Below, piece after piece: positions 16,394 through 25,112 of a stretch of DNA of 64,000 nt. Under the pieces are notes generated by a model. That model was given only the letters and a program-made list of their open reading frames with translations. It was not told the origin of the DNA and made no database searches. Positions within the stretch are counted from its first letter, which is position 1; the number at the start of each line of letters is the position of its first letter. The stretch spans positions 186,001 through 250,000 of the forward strand of contig NZ_SRUZ01000007.1 of assembly GCF_004791165.1 (NCBI RefSeq), written 5' to 3'. The DNA is from Mesorhizobium sp. M8A.F.Ca.ET.218.01.1.1 (GTDB lineage Bacteria > Pseudomonadota > Alphaproteobacteria > Rhizobiales > Rhizobiaceae). The translations under genes and the position numbers were made by a program.

Positions 16394-16879
16394 ATGGAAG
16401 AGATTCACACCGGTCCCAGTGCGCGCCCCGATCCCGGTGAGCCGGGGGCGATGGCCGAAGACGCGCTCGACGCGCAGATCGGCTACAATCTCAGGCGTGC
16501 CTCGACCTTGGCCTTGAGTGATTTCGCGGTCGAACTGGCCGATGCGGCGCTGCGCCCGGTGACCTACGGCATGCTGGCGCTGATCGACGAACAACCCGGC
16601 ATCCGTGCCGCGGAACTTTGCCGCCAGCTCGGCATGAAGAGCGCCAACATGGCGCCGCTGCTCGCCGAACTCGAGGGGCGGGGGCTGGTCGAACGCGACG
16701 ACCATGCCGACGACAAGCGGGTACAGGTGCTGACCCTGACACCGGCCGCACGCAAGGCCATGCCCGGATGGCGGCAACAGGTTCGCCGGCACGAAGACCG
16801 CTTCCTGCATCGGCTGACAGCCAAGGAGCGGGCAACGCTGCTTCGCCTGCTGCGCCTCATCTGGACGGAGCAAGGCTAG
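16394..16879 (+). CDS. MarR family regulator of the hydroxycinnamate genes
   Basis: 161 residues. The winged helix covers about residues 50-130: LRPVTYGMLALIDEQPGIRAAELCRQLGMKSANMAPLLAELEGRGLVERDDHADDKRVQVLTLT, with the MarR wing DDKRVQVL. It is divergent from ech-fcs. By analogy with FerR/FerC/HcaR-type proteins it should repress the operon and respond to a hydroxycinnamoyl-CoA. The assignment to the family is firm; the ligand is inferred from the neighbours. An internal ATG at 16451 would shorten the N-terminal tail. Confidence 0.9.
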   Translation: MEEIHTGPSARPDPGEPGAMAEDALDAQIGYNLRRASTLALSDFAVELADAALRPVTYGMLALIDEQPGIRAAELCRQLGMKSANMAPLLAELEGRGLVERDDHADDKRVQVLTLTPAARKAMPGWRQQVRRHEDRFLHRLTAKERATLLRLLRLIWTEQG

Positions 16880-17004
16880 GACCTTGCCAGCCGCCGGCGA
16901 ACACAGCGCCGCCAGCCGCGCGGCAACCCATGTCATTTGAGGACAGATGAAATAAGGCCACATTCGAGGGCGATGGAGATGTCAAACAGCTTTGGAGCTC
17001 TCGC

Positions 17005-17568
17005 ATGTCGCTATCCGGTACGACAACCCGCTACGGACGCCTCGCTCAGGCATTTCATTGGCTGACGGCACTGCTGGTGCTCATTGCCTTCCTGGTCTCC
17101 GCGGGTGGCCCTCCGGAGCGGGTCTATTCAGCGGCCAGGGCATCGACGCTGTTGCTGCACGAGTCGCTCGGCTTCGCCGTTTTCTGCTTGCTGGCCATTC
17201 GCCTGATCTGGCGCCGCTTCGATCGCATTCCCGATGCTCCGGTCATGCCGGCCTGGATGGAGGTCGCCTCCAAGGCAACGCATTGGGCGCTCTATGCGCT
17301 GCTGTTCGCGGTGCCGGCGACAGCCATGGCCGGCGCCTTGTTCGGCGGCCATCCGGTCACTGTCTATGGGCTGGGAGCGATCGGTCCGTTTTCCGGCACC
17401 TGGGGCGCTCCGCTGACCGAGATCCACGGCACGCTCGGCGATATCATGATGTGGCTCGCCGGCCTGCACGCGGCCGCCGCCATCTTCCATCACGTCTTCC
17501 TTCGCGACCGGGTGCTGAGCCAGATGCTGCCGGGCCTGCCCGATCCATCGTCCGGGCAGGGCGGCTGA
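17005..17568 (+). CDS. Cytochrome b561
   Basis: 187-residue inner-membrane cytochrome b with four transmembrane helices. Conserved histidines in RLAQAFHWLTALLV, LLLHESLGFAVF, KATHWALYALLFA and GLHAAAAIFHHVF bind two haems. Bacterial members move electrons between ubiquinol and periplasmic acceptors such as superoxide. The gene stands alone between marR and a convergent hydrolase gene; nothing indicates its partner. Confidence 0.9.
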   Translation: MSLSGTTTRYGRLAQAFHWLTALLVLIAFLVSAGGPPERVYSAARASTLLLHESLGFAVFCLLAIRLIWRRFDRIPDAPVMPAWMEVASKATHWALYALLFAVPATAMAGALFGGHPVTVYGLGAIGPFSGTWGAPLTEIHGTLGDIMMWLAGLHAAAAIFHHVFLRDRVLSQMLPGLPDPSSGQGG

Positions 17569-17574
17569 ACGCGG

Positions 17575-18675
17575 TCAGTCGAGAATGATGCGGATCGCCT
17601 GATCGACGACCGGATGCAGGCCGCTGGCCTGGAAGGAGAGGCGATTGCCGGAGCCGACATTGCTGGTCATGGCGATGGTGAGGTCCGTCTCGGGATCGTG
17701 CAGCATGACGGCGACATAGCCTGGAATGCTGCCCTGATGCCCATAGAAGGCACGGTCGGCATAGGTGCTCTGGAACATGCCGGCACCCGTCTCGCGCATG
17801 CGCGTGCCTGGAAAACTCGCCGGCACGCGGTGTTCGAACATCTCGGCGAAGAAGGGCTGATACAACAGCTTGCCGCAGAACAGGCCCCGCATGAAGCCCA
17901 CCATGTCGGATGGCGTCGACACCATGTCGCCGCAGCCATAGGCGGCGCCGAACGGGAAGGAATCCGAAGAGTCCTGCAGTTCGTCGGAATAGGGCAGCAC
18001 GCCGTCCATGCGCCACATCTCGCCGCCCGAGGCGATGTCGGTGGGCGCGTTCGGCGCCGGCGGCGGCCGGTGGTAATAGCCGCGCACCATCGATGTTTCC
18101 GGGAAGGGTTCGGTCGCCGGCGACCAGGTGTTCTTCAGGCCAAGCGGGTCAAGGATCGCGCTTCTGACATAGGCGCCCAGCGGCTGGCCGGTGACGGCCT
18201 CGATCACCATGCCGGCCAGGACATAGCCGGTGTTGTTGTAGACGGCGGGTCCGCCCGGCGCCTTCTGCTTGTCGGAGGCGAAGGCGATGTCGACCAGCTG
18301 TCGCGGCGTCCATTGCCGGCCCGGGTCCATCGGAATGTAATATTCGAATTCCGGCAGGCCGCTGCGATGGTTGATCAGCTGCCGCACCGAAATGTCTTTG
18401 GCGCCGGGCAGGTCCGCGAACCAGGAGGAGATCGGCGCGCCAAGGTCGAGCTTGCCGGTCTCGGTGAGCTTGACCAGGGCGGCGGCGACGAAGGTCTTGG
18501 TGCAACTGCCGATCTTGAACAGCTGGTCTGAATTGACAGGGGTGCCATGCGCGCGGTCGGCGAGGCCGGCGGTAAGGGCCGTTGGTGTTGAGCCACCCTT
18601 GGCATAGGCGAGCGAAGCACCGACAGCGCCGTCGGCGAGGTAGGTGTCGAGTAGGGCGTTCAGGTTCTTTGTCAT
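17575..18675 (-). CDS. Serine hydrolase of the class C beta-lactamase/esterase family
   Basis: 366 residues with the penicillin-binding-protein fold: SxxK motif GSCTKTF near residue 60, YNN (AVYNNTGYVLAG) and the late HQGSIPGY in place of KTG. No signal peptide, so it is more likely a cytoplasmic esterase, peptidase or D-aminopeptidase-type enzyme than a beta-lactamase. A class B repeat begins 24 bases upstream of the start, and the peptide-binding protein gene beyond it runs in the same direction, which may hint at peptide metabolism. Confidence 0.85.
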   Translation of the reverse strand: MTKNLNALLDTYLADGAVGASLAYAKGGSTPTALTAGLADRAHGTPVNSDQLFKIGSCTKTFVAAALVKLTETGKLDLGAPISSWFADLPGAKDISVRQLINHRSGLPEFEYYIPMDPGRQWTPRQLVDIAFASDKQKAPGGPAVYNNTGYVLAGMVIEAVTGQPLGAYVRSAILDPLGLKNTWSPATEPFPETSMVRGYYHRPPPAPNAPTDIASGGEMWRMDGVLPYSDELQDSSDSFPFGAAYGCGDMVSTPSDMVGFMRGLFCGKLLYQPFFAEMFEHRVPASFPGTRMRETGAGMFQSTYADRAFYGHQGSIPGYVAVMLHDPETDLTIAMTSNVGSGNRLSFQASGLHPVVDQAIRIILD

Positions 18676-18698
18676 GGATGTCTCGCTTTCCTTTTTTC

Positions 18699-18846
18699 CT
18701 TCTCCCCTTGTGGGAGAAGGTGGATCGGCGCGCAGCGCCGAGACGGATGAGGGGTGCGTGACGGAGTGAGGCGTTGGCGTTCCCTGGAACACCCCTCATC
18801 CGACCTCGCTTCGCGAGGCCACCTTCTCCCACAAGGGGAGAAGGGA
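18699..18846. repeat. Palindromic repeat element, class B
   Basis: Inverted arms CTTCTCCCCTTGTGGGAGAA (18699-18718) and its reverse complement near 18825-18844, each followed inward by related GGATGAGGGGTG / CACCCCTCATCC segments. Spacer of about 45 bases. It is distinct from classes A and C but of the same general type, and lies between two genes transcribed in the same direction. Confidence 0.85.
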
Positions 18847-18862
18847 AGGGCGGCGCTCCGCT

Positions 18863-20482
18863 CTATTCCGCCATATCGACCGCAGCGAAATTCTGCCGGC
18901 CGAAGGGGTCGAGCACATAATTCAGCACGCTCTTGCGGATCGGGATCGCCACCATCGAATGGGCGATCGGCGCCACCGGCACCTCGGCCTTCAGGATCGC
19001 CTGCGCCTTGCCGTAGATCGCGGCGCGTTCTTTCGGGTCGGCGGCGACGCGGCCTTCGTCCAGCAGTTTTTCGAAATCCTTGTCGCACCAGCGCGAGCGG
19101 TTGGAGCCGCCCTTCACGCCGTCGCAGGACAGGAGATAGCTCAGCATGTTGTCGGGGTCGCCATTGTCGCTGCTGCCGCCGAGCAGGAACGTGTCCTGTT
19201 CGCCCGCCGCGGTGCGCTTGAGATATTCGCCCCATTCGAAGCTGACGATCTCCGAGTGCACGCCGACCTTTGCCCAGTCGGCCTGGATCATCTCGGCCAT
19301 GCGCTTGGCGTTGGGGTTGTAGGGGCGCGACACCGGCATCGCCCACAGGCTGATCTTGAGGCCGCTTTCGTGGCCGGCCTCCTTCAGCAGCTTCTTGGCG
19401 CCATCGGGATCATAGTCGATGCCGGCATCGGTGACGGCTCCGAGCTGTGCCGGCGGCACGACGCTGCCGGCTACGGTGCCGGCGCCGGCATAGACCGCTT
19501 CGACGATCGCCTTGCGGTCGATGGCCTTTGCCAAGGCCATGCGCACGCGCACGTCGCCCAGCGGCTGGTGGTCGACGTTGAAGCCGAGGATGCCGATGTT
19601 CTGGCCCTTGAGATCGAGCACCGTGATGTCGGGGTCGCCGCGCAGATCGGCGACCGCGCTTGGCGGCGGCGGCGCGGCGACCTGGCATTCATTGGCCTTG
19701 ATGCGCTCGACGCGGGTGGTCGGCTCGGGCGTGACGGCGAAGACCAGCGTGTCGATCTTCGGCGCGCCGCGCCAGTAATCCTTGTTGGCGGCGTAGCGGA
19801 CCTGGCTGTCGGGAACATAGGCCTGAAGCACGAACGGGCCGGTGCCGACAGGCATGCTGTCGATCAGTTCGGGTGTGCCGGCCGCGACCATCTTTTGCGT
19901 CTGCTCCAGCGACAGGATGGAGAGATAGTCGAGCGCCAGCCCGGCCAGGAAGGTGACGTTGGGAGCCGTCAGCGTGAAGCGCACCGTGTGGTCGTCGACC
20001 TTGTCTATCTTGTCGATCAGCGTGCCCATGCCCAGTGCGTTGAAGTACTCGTAAGCGCCGCCGCCGAGCTTGTGGTAGGGATTGTCGGCGTCGCGCTGGC
20101 GGTTGAAGGTGTAGAGCACGTCGTCCGCGTTGAAGTCGCGCGAGGGCGTGAAATGCTCGTTCGACTGGAATTTCACGCCGTGCCTGAGATGGAAGGTGTA
20201 GGTCTTGCCATCGGGCGAAACATCCCAGCTTTCGGCCAACGCCGGTCCCACCTCCGTCGTGCCCGCCTTGAACTCGACCAGCCGGTTGAAGATCGTCTTG
20301 GCGGCTGCGTCCATGGTGGAATCGGCGATGCCGATCGCCGGGTTGAAGGTCTCGGGATTGGCTTCCGAGCAATAGACCAGGGTCTTGGCATAGGCCTGCC
20401 CGCCGAGAAGGACGGACCAGGCCAGAAGGGACGAAACCAGAAGGGACGGGGCAAGCACTGTGCGCAGAACGGTGGATTTCAT
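18863..20482 (-). CDS. Periplasmic peptide-binding protein of an ABC transporter (DppA-like)
   Basis: 539 residues, family 5 extracellular solute-binding protein. Signal peptide at 1-32 (ending GGQAYA). Family landmarks: YCSEANPETFNPAIG at the mature N-terminus, VGPALAESWDVSPDGKTYTFHLRHGVKFQ, then GTGPFVLQAYVPDSQVRYAANKDYWRGAPKID and GILGFNVDHQPLGDVRVRMALAKAIDRKAIV. It binds di- or oligopeptides or similar ligands. No permease or ATPase is adjacent; an amino-acid oxidase gene lies 49 bases upstream in the same direction. Good start: AGGAG before the ATG. Confidence 0.92.
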   Translation of the reverse strand: MKSTVLRTVLAPSLLVSSLLAWSVLLGGQAYAKTLVYCSEANPETFNPAIGIADSTMDAAAKTIFNRLVEFKAGTTEVGPALAESWDVSPDGKTYTFHLRHGVKFQSNEHFTPSRDFNADDVLYTFNRQRDADNPYHKLGGGAYEYFNALGMGTLIDKIDKVDDHTVRFTLTAPNVTFLAGLALDYLSILSLEQTQKMVAAGTPELIDSMPVGTGPFVLQAYVPDSQVRYAANKDYWRGAPKIDTLVFAVTPEPTTRVERIKANECQVAAPPPPSAVADLRGDPDITVLDLKGQNIGILGFNVDHQPLGDVRVRMALAKAIDRKAIVEAVYAGAGTVAGSVVPPAQLGAVTDAGIDYDPDGAKKLLKEAGHESGLKISLWAMPVSRPYNPNAKRMAEMIQADWAKVGVHSEIVSFEWGEYLKRTAAGEQDTFLLGGSSDNGDPDNMLSYLLSCDGVKGGSNRSRWCDKDFEKLLDEGRVAADPKERAAIYGKAQAILKAEVPVAPIAHSMVAIPIRKSVLNYVLDPFGRQNFAAVDMAE

Positions 20483-20531
20483 CGCAAACGCTCCTGATGA
20501 CACTTTACGGGTTGAGGGAAGGGCCTGAATT

Positions 20532-21668
20532 TCATGGCGCCGCTGCCGGGGCAAGGAAGCGGTCGGGCGCCAGCGCCGCGGCGGTGACGCCGAGCGCCGC
20601 CGCGGCATCCGCGGGCAGGGGCTCGCCGCGTATCAGCGCCGCGCTCATCCTGGCCAGTGTCAGCGACACCTGAAAACCGTAGCCGCCCTGGCCGCCGAGC
20701 CAGAAGAAGCCGGGCAGGCGCGGGTCGAAGCCGGCGACAGGCGTGCGGTCGGGCGCGAAGGTGCGCAGGCCCGCCCATGGCGTCGACGGACGGCCGATGC
20801 GCATCGACGTTGCCTGCTCGATGCGGTCGACCGCGATGGCGACGTCGATGTCTTCCGGCCAGGCGTCGCAAGGCTCTGAATCGGTTTCGTCGGCAAGCGA
20901 ACCGATCAGCCTGCCGGCATCCGGCTTGAAATAGAACTGTTCGTGCAGGTCGACCACCAGCGGCCAGTTGGATATGTCCGCCCCGGCGGGCGCATCGAAC
21001 AGGAAGGCGGTGCGCCGTTTCGGCTGGAAGCCGAGGCCGGAAAGACCGGCCAGGCCGGCGACGACATCGACCCAGGCGCCGGCGGCGTTGACGACGATGT
21101 CTGCCGAGTAGACCCCGGCGCTCGTTTCCACCCGCAGGCCGCGGCCGTCGGGCGAGATGGCGCGGACTTCCTCGCCGGTGCGGATGATGCCGCCGCCGGC
21201 TTTCAGCGCCGAGGCGCTTGCCGCCAGCATCTTGCCCGTGTCGACATCCACCGCGTCCGGCTCGTAAACGCCGCCGCAGGTGGCTTCCCTGGCTATGACC
21301 GGGACCAGCGCGTGAAGCTCGGCCGCCGACAGGCGGCGCACGCTGGGCACCAGCGCCTGCAATTCGCCGGCCAGCCGGTCGATGGCAGCGTCGTCACCCG
21401 TCCAGCCGACATGCAATGCGCCGCGCCGATGGGCGGCGAAGCCGCCGTCGGCTATTGCCTGCCGGCTGGCCAGCGTCAGCGCGCGCACCAGGCGGTTGCC
21501 ATAGGTCTCGCTGAACAGGGCGGCGGAGCGGCCGCTGGCATGGTAGCCGAGATGCGGTTCGCGCTCGATGACGGTGACTTCGGCCCAGTCCGCCATCTCG
21601 GCGGCAAGCGAGAGGCCGGCAATGCCGCCACCGATGACGATGATCTTTCCGGGGGAGTTCGACCGCAT
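20532..21668 (-). CDS. FAD-dependent amino-acid oxidase/dehydrogenase (DAO family)
   Basis: 378-residue flavoprotein of the glycine/D-amino-acid oxidase family. FAD-binding motif GGGIAGLSLAAEMA at residues about 13-26, GYHASGRSAALFSETYG (flavin-proximal), the second FAD segment DIVVNAAGAWVD and the C-terminal FWLGGQGGYGFQ. Such proteins oxidise D-amino acids, glycine or sarcosine-like amines. The gene is cotranscribed with the binding protein and divergent from a cupin-type XRE regulator. GGAGG touches the ATG almost directly, an unusually short spacing. Confidence 0.9.
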   Translation of the reverse strand: MRSNSPGKIIVIGGGIAGLSLAAEMADWAEVTVIEREPHLGYHASGRSAALFSETYGNRLVRALTLASRQAIADGGFAAHRRGALHVGWTGDDAAIDRLAGELQALVPSVRRLSAAELHALVPVIAREATCGGVYEPDAVDVDTGKMLAASASALKAGGGIIRTGEEVRAISPDGRGLRVETSAGVYSADIVVNAAGAWVDVVAGLAGLSGLGFQPKRRTAFLFDAPAGADISNWPLVVDLHEQFYFKPDAGRLIGSLADETDSEPCDAWPEDIDVAIAVDRIEQATSMRIGRPSTPWAGLRTFAPDRTPVAGFDPRLPGFFWLGGQGGYGFQVSLTLARMSAALIRGEPLPADAAAALGVTAAALAPDRFLAPAAAP

Positions 21669-21792
21669 CCTCCAGTCGTAAAAATAATTTCGTATCCAGT
21701 CAATATTTAGCGTATAAGAAAATTGTTGGTGTTGTTGATGGCGGTCGGGAGTTCGACTACCTAGGGCGGACAAGCGGCCCGGCTGCCGCGCC

Positions 21793-22422
21793 ATGGAGCT
21801 GACAATGTCGGAGCAACCGAACCTCGGTGATTGTCTGCGTGCCCTGAGAAAGAGACATGGGTGGACCTTGCAGGAGGTCAGCACTCTCACCGGCGTCGCG
21901 GTGTCGACGCTGTCCAAGGTCGAGAACGACCAGATGTCGCTGAGCTACGACAAGCTGCTGCAGATCTGCGAGGGGCTCGGCATCCATGTGACGGAGCTGC
22001 TCAGCGGCGACCGCAAGCAGCCCGCGGCACGCACCCGCCGCTCGGTGACCTCGCAGTCCAACACGCTGCGCCAGCTGACCCGCAACTACGACTACCGGTA
22101 TCTGGCCACCGATCTGGTGCGCAAGCGCATGGTGCCCATCCACGCCTATGCGCGCGCCCGCACGCCGCAGGAATTCGGCCCGCTGACCAGGCATGCTGGG
22201 GAGGAATTCCTGATCGTGCTCAAGGGCGAGATCGAACTGCACACCGACCAGTACGCGCCGGTGCGGCTGAAAGTGGGCGAGAGCGTCTACATCGATTCCA
22301 CCATGGGCCACGCCTACCTGTCGGTGGGCGAGGGCGACGCAGAGATGCTGTGCGTCTGCTCCGGCGACGAGCCCGACATGGAAGGGACGCTGCTTTCCGT
22401 GCTGGAGACGGTGGAGGGGTAG
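21793..22422 (+). CDS. XRE family regulator with C-terminal cupin domain
   Basis: 209 residues. HTH at about 15-70 (LRALRKRHGWTLQEVSTLTGVAVSTLSKVENDQMSLSYDKLLQICEGLGI), cupin at about 130-200 (HAGEEFLIVLKGEIELHTDQYAPVRLKVGESVYIDSTMGHAYLSVG). This architecture is common for regulators of amino-acid and polyamine catabolism, with the cupin as ligand sensor. It is divergent from the amino-acid oxidase gene across a 124-base AT-rich region and probably controls it. ATG at 21805 is an alternative start. Confidence 0.9.
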   Translation: MELTMSEQPNLGDCLRALRKRHGWTLQEVSTLTGVAVSTLSKVENDQMSLSYDKLLQICEGLGIHVTELLSGDRKQPAARTRRSVTSQSNTLRQLTRNYDYRYLATDLVRKRMVPIHAYARARTPQEFGPLTRHAGEEFLIVLKGEIELHTDQYAPVRLKVGESVYIDSTMGHAYLSVGEGDAEMLCVCSGDEPDMEGTLLSVLETVEG

Positions 22423-22460
22423 GGGGCGATTGGCCGCGTCGGTTGCAATCGGCTGATGTC

Positions 22461-22643
22461 GGCGCTGCCCCTCACCTGCCTGCCGGCATCCTCTCCCCGT
22501 AAAGTGACGGGGAGAGGGGGGCTGTGGCGGATGATTTCGCCAATCCCCAACGTCGCAAGTAAGGGCGCCGGCGTTGCGACCGGCTTCTTTCCCCCCGTCA
22601 CTATACGGGGAGAAATGCCCGGCAGGGCAATGAGGGCAGCGCC
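22461..22643. repeat. Palindromic repeat element, class C
   Basis: Outer arms GGCGCTGCCCCTCA and TGAGGGCAGCGCC in inverted orientation, inner arms CTCTCCCCGTAAAGTGACGG and its partner CCCCCCGTCACTATACGGGG. The spacer contains GATTTCGCCAATCCCCAACG, which resembles the spacer of the class A element. It fills the gap between the XRE regulator and the SDR gene. Confidence 0.85.
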
Positions 22644-22756
22644 ACCCGCCCAAGTTTTTTGCAGATCGATTCAGTCTTTCTGGTTCGAACTGCCTGGCGA
22701 AACCGGCTATAGGACCGCTGAAACCGCGACTCCCGCCAACCCAAAAAGGAAAATCC

Positions 22757-23461
22757 ATGAGCTCAGAAAAGACAGCCGTCATCGTTGCCGGCGGCAGCGG
22801 CATGGGGGCGGCGGCGGCCAAGCGGCTGGCGGCGGACGGGTTCAAGGTCGCCATACTGTCCTCGTCGGGCAAGGGCGAGGCGCTGGCCAAGGACCTGGGA
22901 GGGCTCGGCGTCACCGGCTCAAACCAGTCGAATGACGACCTGCAGCGGCTCGCCGACCTGACGCTGGAGCGCTTTGGGCGCATCGACGTGCTGGTTAACA
23001 GCGGCGGCCACGGGCCGCGCGCGCCGATCCTCGAGATCAGCGACGAGCAGTGGCACACCGGCATGGACGTCTATCTGATGAACGTCATCCGGCCGGTGCG
23101 CATCGTGGCGCCGCAGATGGTCAAGCAGAAGGGCGGCGCCATCATCAACATCTCGACCGCCTGGGTGGCCGAGCCGAACGCGATGTTCCCGACCTCGGCC
23201 GTGTTCCGCGCCGGCCTTGCCGCCTACACTAAGATTTTTTCCAACACCTATGCATCGGACAATGTGCGCATGAACAATGTGCTGCCCGGCTGGATCGACA
23301 GCCTGCCGGCGACCGAAGAGCGCCGCGACAACGTGCCGATGCAACGCTACGGCACATCGGAGGAGATCGCCGCGACCATCGCTTTCCTGGCGTCGGAAGG
23401 GGCGGGCTATATTACGGGGCAGAGTATCCGCGTGGATGGGGGCGTTATCCGGGCGCTGTGA
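22757..23461 (+). CDS. Short-chain dehydrogenase/reductase with altered active site
   Basis: 234 residues, Rossmann fold. Cofactor motif VAGGSGMGAAAAKRLA (variant of TGxxxGxG) at about 10-25, NSGG in place of NNAG, and ISTAW with the catalytic-type Ser. The YxxxK pair is missing: the aligned segment reads FPTSAVFRAGLAAYTK, so Thr and Phe stand where Tyr and Lys are expected. C-terminal YITGQSIRVDGGVIRAL is typical. Either catalysis uses other residues or the protein has lost the classical reaction. ATG at 22757 follows AAAAGGAAAATCC. Confidence 0.88.
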   Translation: MSSEKTAVIVAGGSGMGAAAAKRLAADGFKVAILSSSGKGEALAKDLGGLGVTGSNQSNDDLQRLADLTLERFGRIDVLVNSGGHGPRAPILEISDEQWHTGMDVYLMNVIRPVRIVAPQMVKQKGGAIINISTAWVAEPNAMFPTSAVFRAGLAAYTKIFSNTYASDNVRMNNVLPGWIDSLPATEERRDNVPMQRYGTSEEIAATIAFLASEGAGYITGQSIRVDGGVIRAL

Positions 23462-23486
23462 CATATTAAGGGGCGTCGTGTTCCTT

Positions 23487-23651
23487 CGCGCCCCCCTCTG
23501 TCCTGCCGGACATCTCCCCCACAAGGGGGGAGATTGCAGTGTTGGCGCCCCGCGCCTTTTTGGAACGTTGAAACAATGGGCGAGAGCCGCAATCAAAGCT
23601 GATCTCTCCCCTCGTGGGGGAGATGTCCGGCAGGACAGAGGGGGGCGCTGT
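23487..23651. repeat. Palindromic repeat element, class A, copy 2
   Basis: Arms identical in kind to the copy at 6360-6533: CGCCCCCCTCTGTCCTGCCG at the left and its reverse complement at the right. Spacer of about 70 bases contains GGCGCCCCGCGCC and TTTTTGGAACGTTG. Located between the stops of the convergent SDR and peroxidase genes. Confidence 0.9.
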
Positions 23652-23667
23652 CCCGCCGCGTCTCAGG

Positions 23668-24930
23668 TTATTTCGCTGCCACCTGGTCTGCATCCGTCAG
23701 CGTCTGCAGGAACGCGACAATGTCGTCTATCTCGACATCCGTCAGCGCCGGCTTGTCGCCGGGTTTCTTGCCGTCGAAGGGCGGGTCCTGATTCAGGTTT
23801 GGCCAGTAAGCCTTTGGCAGGTCATCATATTTCCTCACCGTGCCGTCGGCGTTGCGGGGATACCAGCGGCCAGGGTCGGTATCGCGGCTGGCGTAGAAGG
23901 CAACGGCGTCGCGCAGCGTGTGGAACTCGCCATTGTGGAAGAAGCTCCTGCGCAGCGCGACGTTGCGCAGCGTCGGCGTCTTGAACAGACCGCAATAGTC
24001 GGTGCGGCCGTGAAAATCTGTGCGCAGCGGGCCGCACAGGCCGAGATCGGCATAGGCCGGGTCGGCATTGGCCGGAATGGCGGGATTGCGAGGCACGGCG
24101 ATGGCGATCAGGCCGAAATCGGTGAATTGCGGCGGCTCGCCGTCATTGGCGGGTTCGCTGAGATGGCAACTGGCGCAATTGCCTTTTTTCTCGTCCTCGA
24201 ACAGAGCGCGACCATGCAGCTCCTGCGTCGACAACGTCGCCTTGCCGGCGAGGAAGGCGTCGTAGCGGCTGGAATAGGGATAGAAATCGGCCGCGCTCTG
24301 CTCGAACGTGCCGAGCGCCTCGGCGGCGGCGTCGAAGGCATCGTTGGGATGGTTGAAGACATCCTGCCCGAACACCGTCTTGAACTCGCCGGCATAGGCC
24401 GACTTGCGCAAGGCGGCGGTGACCGCCCCGGCACCCTTGTTGGCCATCTCGAAGGGCGAGAGCAGGGGGATTTTCGCCTGGTCCTTGCCGTGGTCGGCGT
24501 GGCAGTCCCAGGTCAAGCCGCCGGTCGGACCGTTGTCGACGCTTTCGTCGCCCTCGTCCTCGGAATCATGGAAATGCTCGGTGAAGGCGGGCGCGGCCTG
24601 GAGATAACGCAGCGACGGCACCGCGCGCTGGCCCGGCAGGTCGAGGTTCGGTCCGCCCATCTCGACCGGCGCCGCCGAGGCCGGCCCGAAAGCATGGCTA
24701 GGATCATGACAGGACGAGCAGGCCTGCTTGCCCGAGGCCGAGAGCGAGGGGTCGAAGAACATTTTTCGCCCCAAGGCGGTCAGCGCCTTGGCGCGCGCGA
24801 AGGCTTCGGCGCGCGACAGTGGGCCGGGATGGAAGCCATCCGGCCCCGCCGAATTCGCGGGCGCGGCAAGGCCAAAGGTCGAGATCGCGGCAATGGCGAT
24901 CGCCCGAATTTTCCATCGTCTTCTGGTCAT
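23668..24930 (-). CDS. Di-heme cytochrome c peroxidase/MauG family protein
   Basis: 420 residues with signal peptide (MTRRRWKIRAIAIAAISTFG..., cleavage after PANSA). Two haem c sites: CSSCHD near residue 75 and CASCHL near 255, with TPTLRNVALRRSFFHNGEFHTL downstream, where a haem ligand is usual. Family members reduce hydrogen peroxide in the periplasm or, like MauG, oxidise a partner protein. ATG at 24930 gives the signal peptide; an upstream start at 24957 is unlikely. Divergent from a secreted acid phosphatase. Confidence 0.9.
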   Translation of the reverse strand: MTRRRWKIRAIAIAAISTFGLAAPANSAGPDGFHPGPLSRAEAFARAKALTALGRKMFFDPSLSASGKQACSSCHDPSHAFGPASAAPVEMGGPNLDLPGQRAVPSLRYLQAAPAFTEHFHDSEDEGDESVDNGPTGGLTWDCHADHGKDQAKIPLLSPFEMANKGAGAVTAALRKSAYAGEFKTVFGQDVFNHPNDAFDAAAEALGTFEQSAADFYPYSSRYDAFLAGKATLSTQELHGRALFEDEKKGNCASCHLSEPANDGEPPQFTDFGLIAIAVPRNPAIPANADPAYADLGLCGPLRTDFHGRTDYCGLFKTPTLRNVALRRSFFHNGEFHTLRDAVAFYASRDTDPGRWYPRNADGTVRKYDDLPKAYWPNLNQDPPFDGKKPGDKPALTDVEIDDIVAFLQTLTDADQVAAK

Positions 24931-25027
24931 GGGGCATGGTCCGCTTTGGCCCGGCAATAAGAACGCAGTGCAACGGATTGATGACCGGCTCCAGTGCTCA
25001 CGAAACCGTGTTCGCCGTGGCGGCGGC

Positions 25028-25043
25028 TGTCACAAAGGTGACA
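25028..25043. promoter_or_regulatory. Inverted repeat between peroxidase and phosphatase genes
   Basis: TGTCAC-AAAG-GTGACA, a perfect 6-4-6 inverted repeat about 70 bases upstream of the phosphatase start and 98 upstream of the peroxidase start. It resembles one half of a Pho box (CTGTCAC) but is a palindrome and not a direct repeat, so a Pho role is not supported. Possible shared operator. Confidence 0.4.
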
Positions 25044-25112
25044 AGGCAGCCACGTTAGCTGCCCTATGGTTCCCGCACCCCTCTAGCCACGGTCAAGCCA
25101 CGAGGTCTTCCC

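Noticed and set aside
20532..21917. Long N-terminal extension of the amino-acid oxidase
   Set aside because: The extra residues cover the divergent regulator's promoter and start; the flavin-binding N-terminus begins at 21668.
25028..25050. Pho box before the acid phosphatase
   Set aside because: Only one CTGTCAC unit is present and the site is a palindrome; the second direct repeat is missing.
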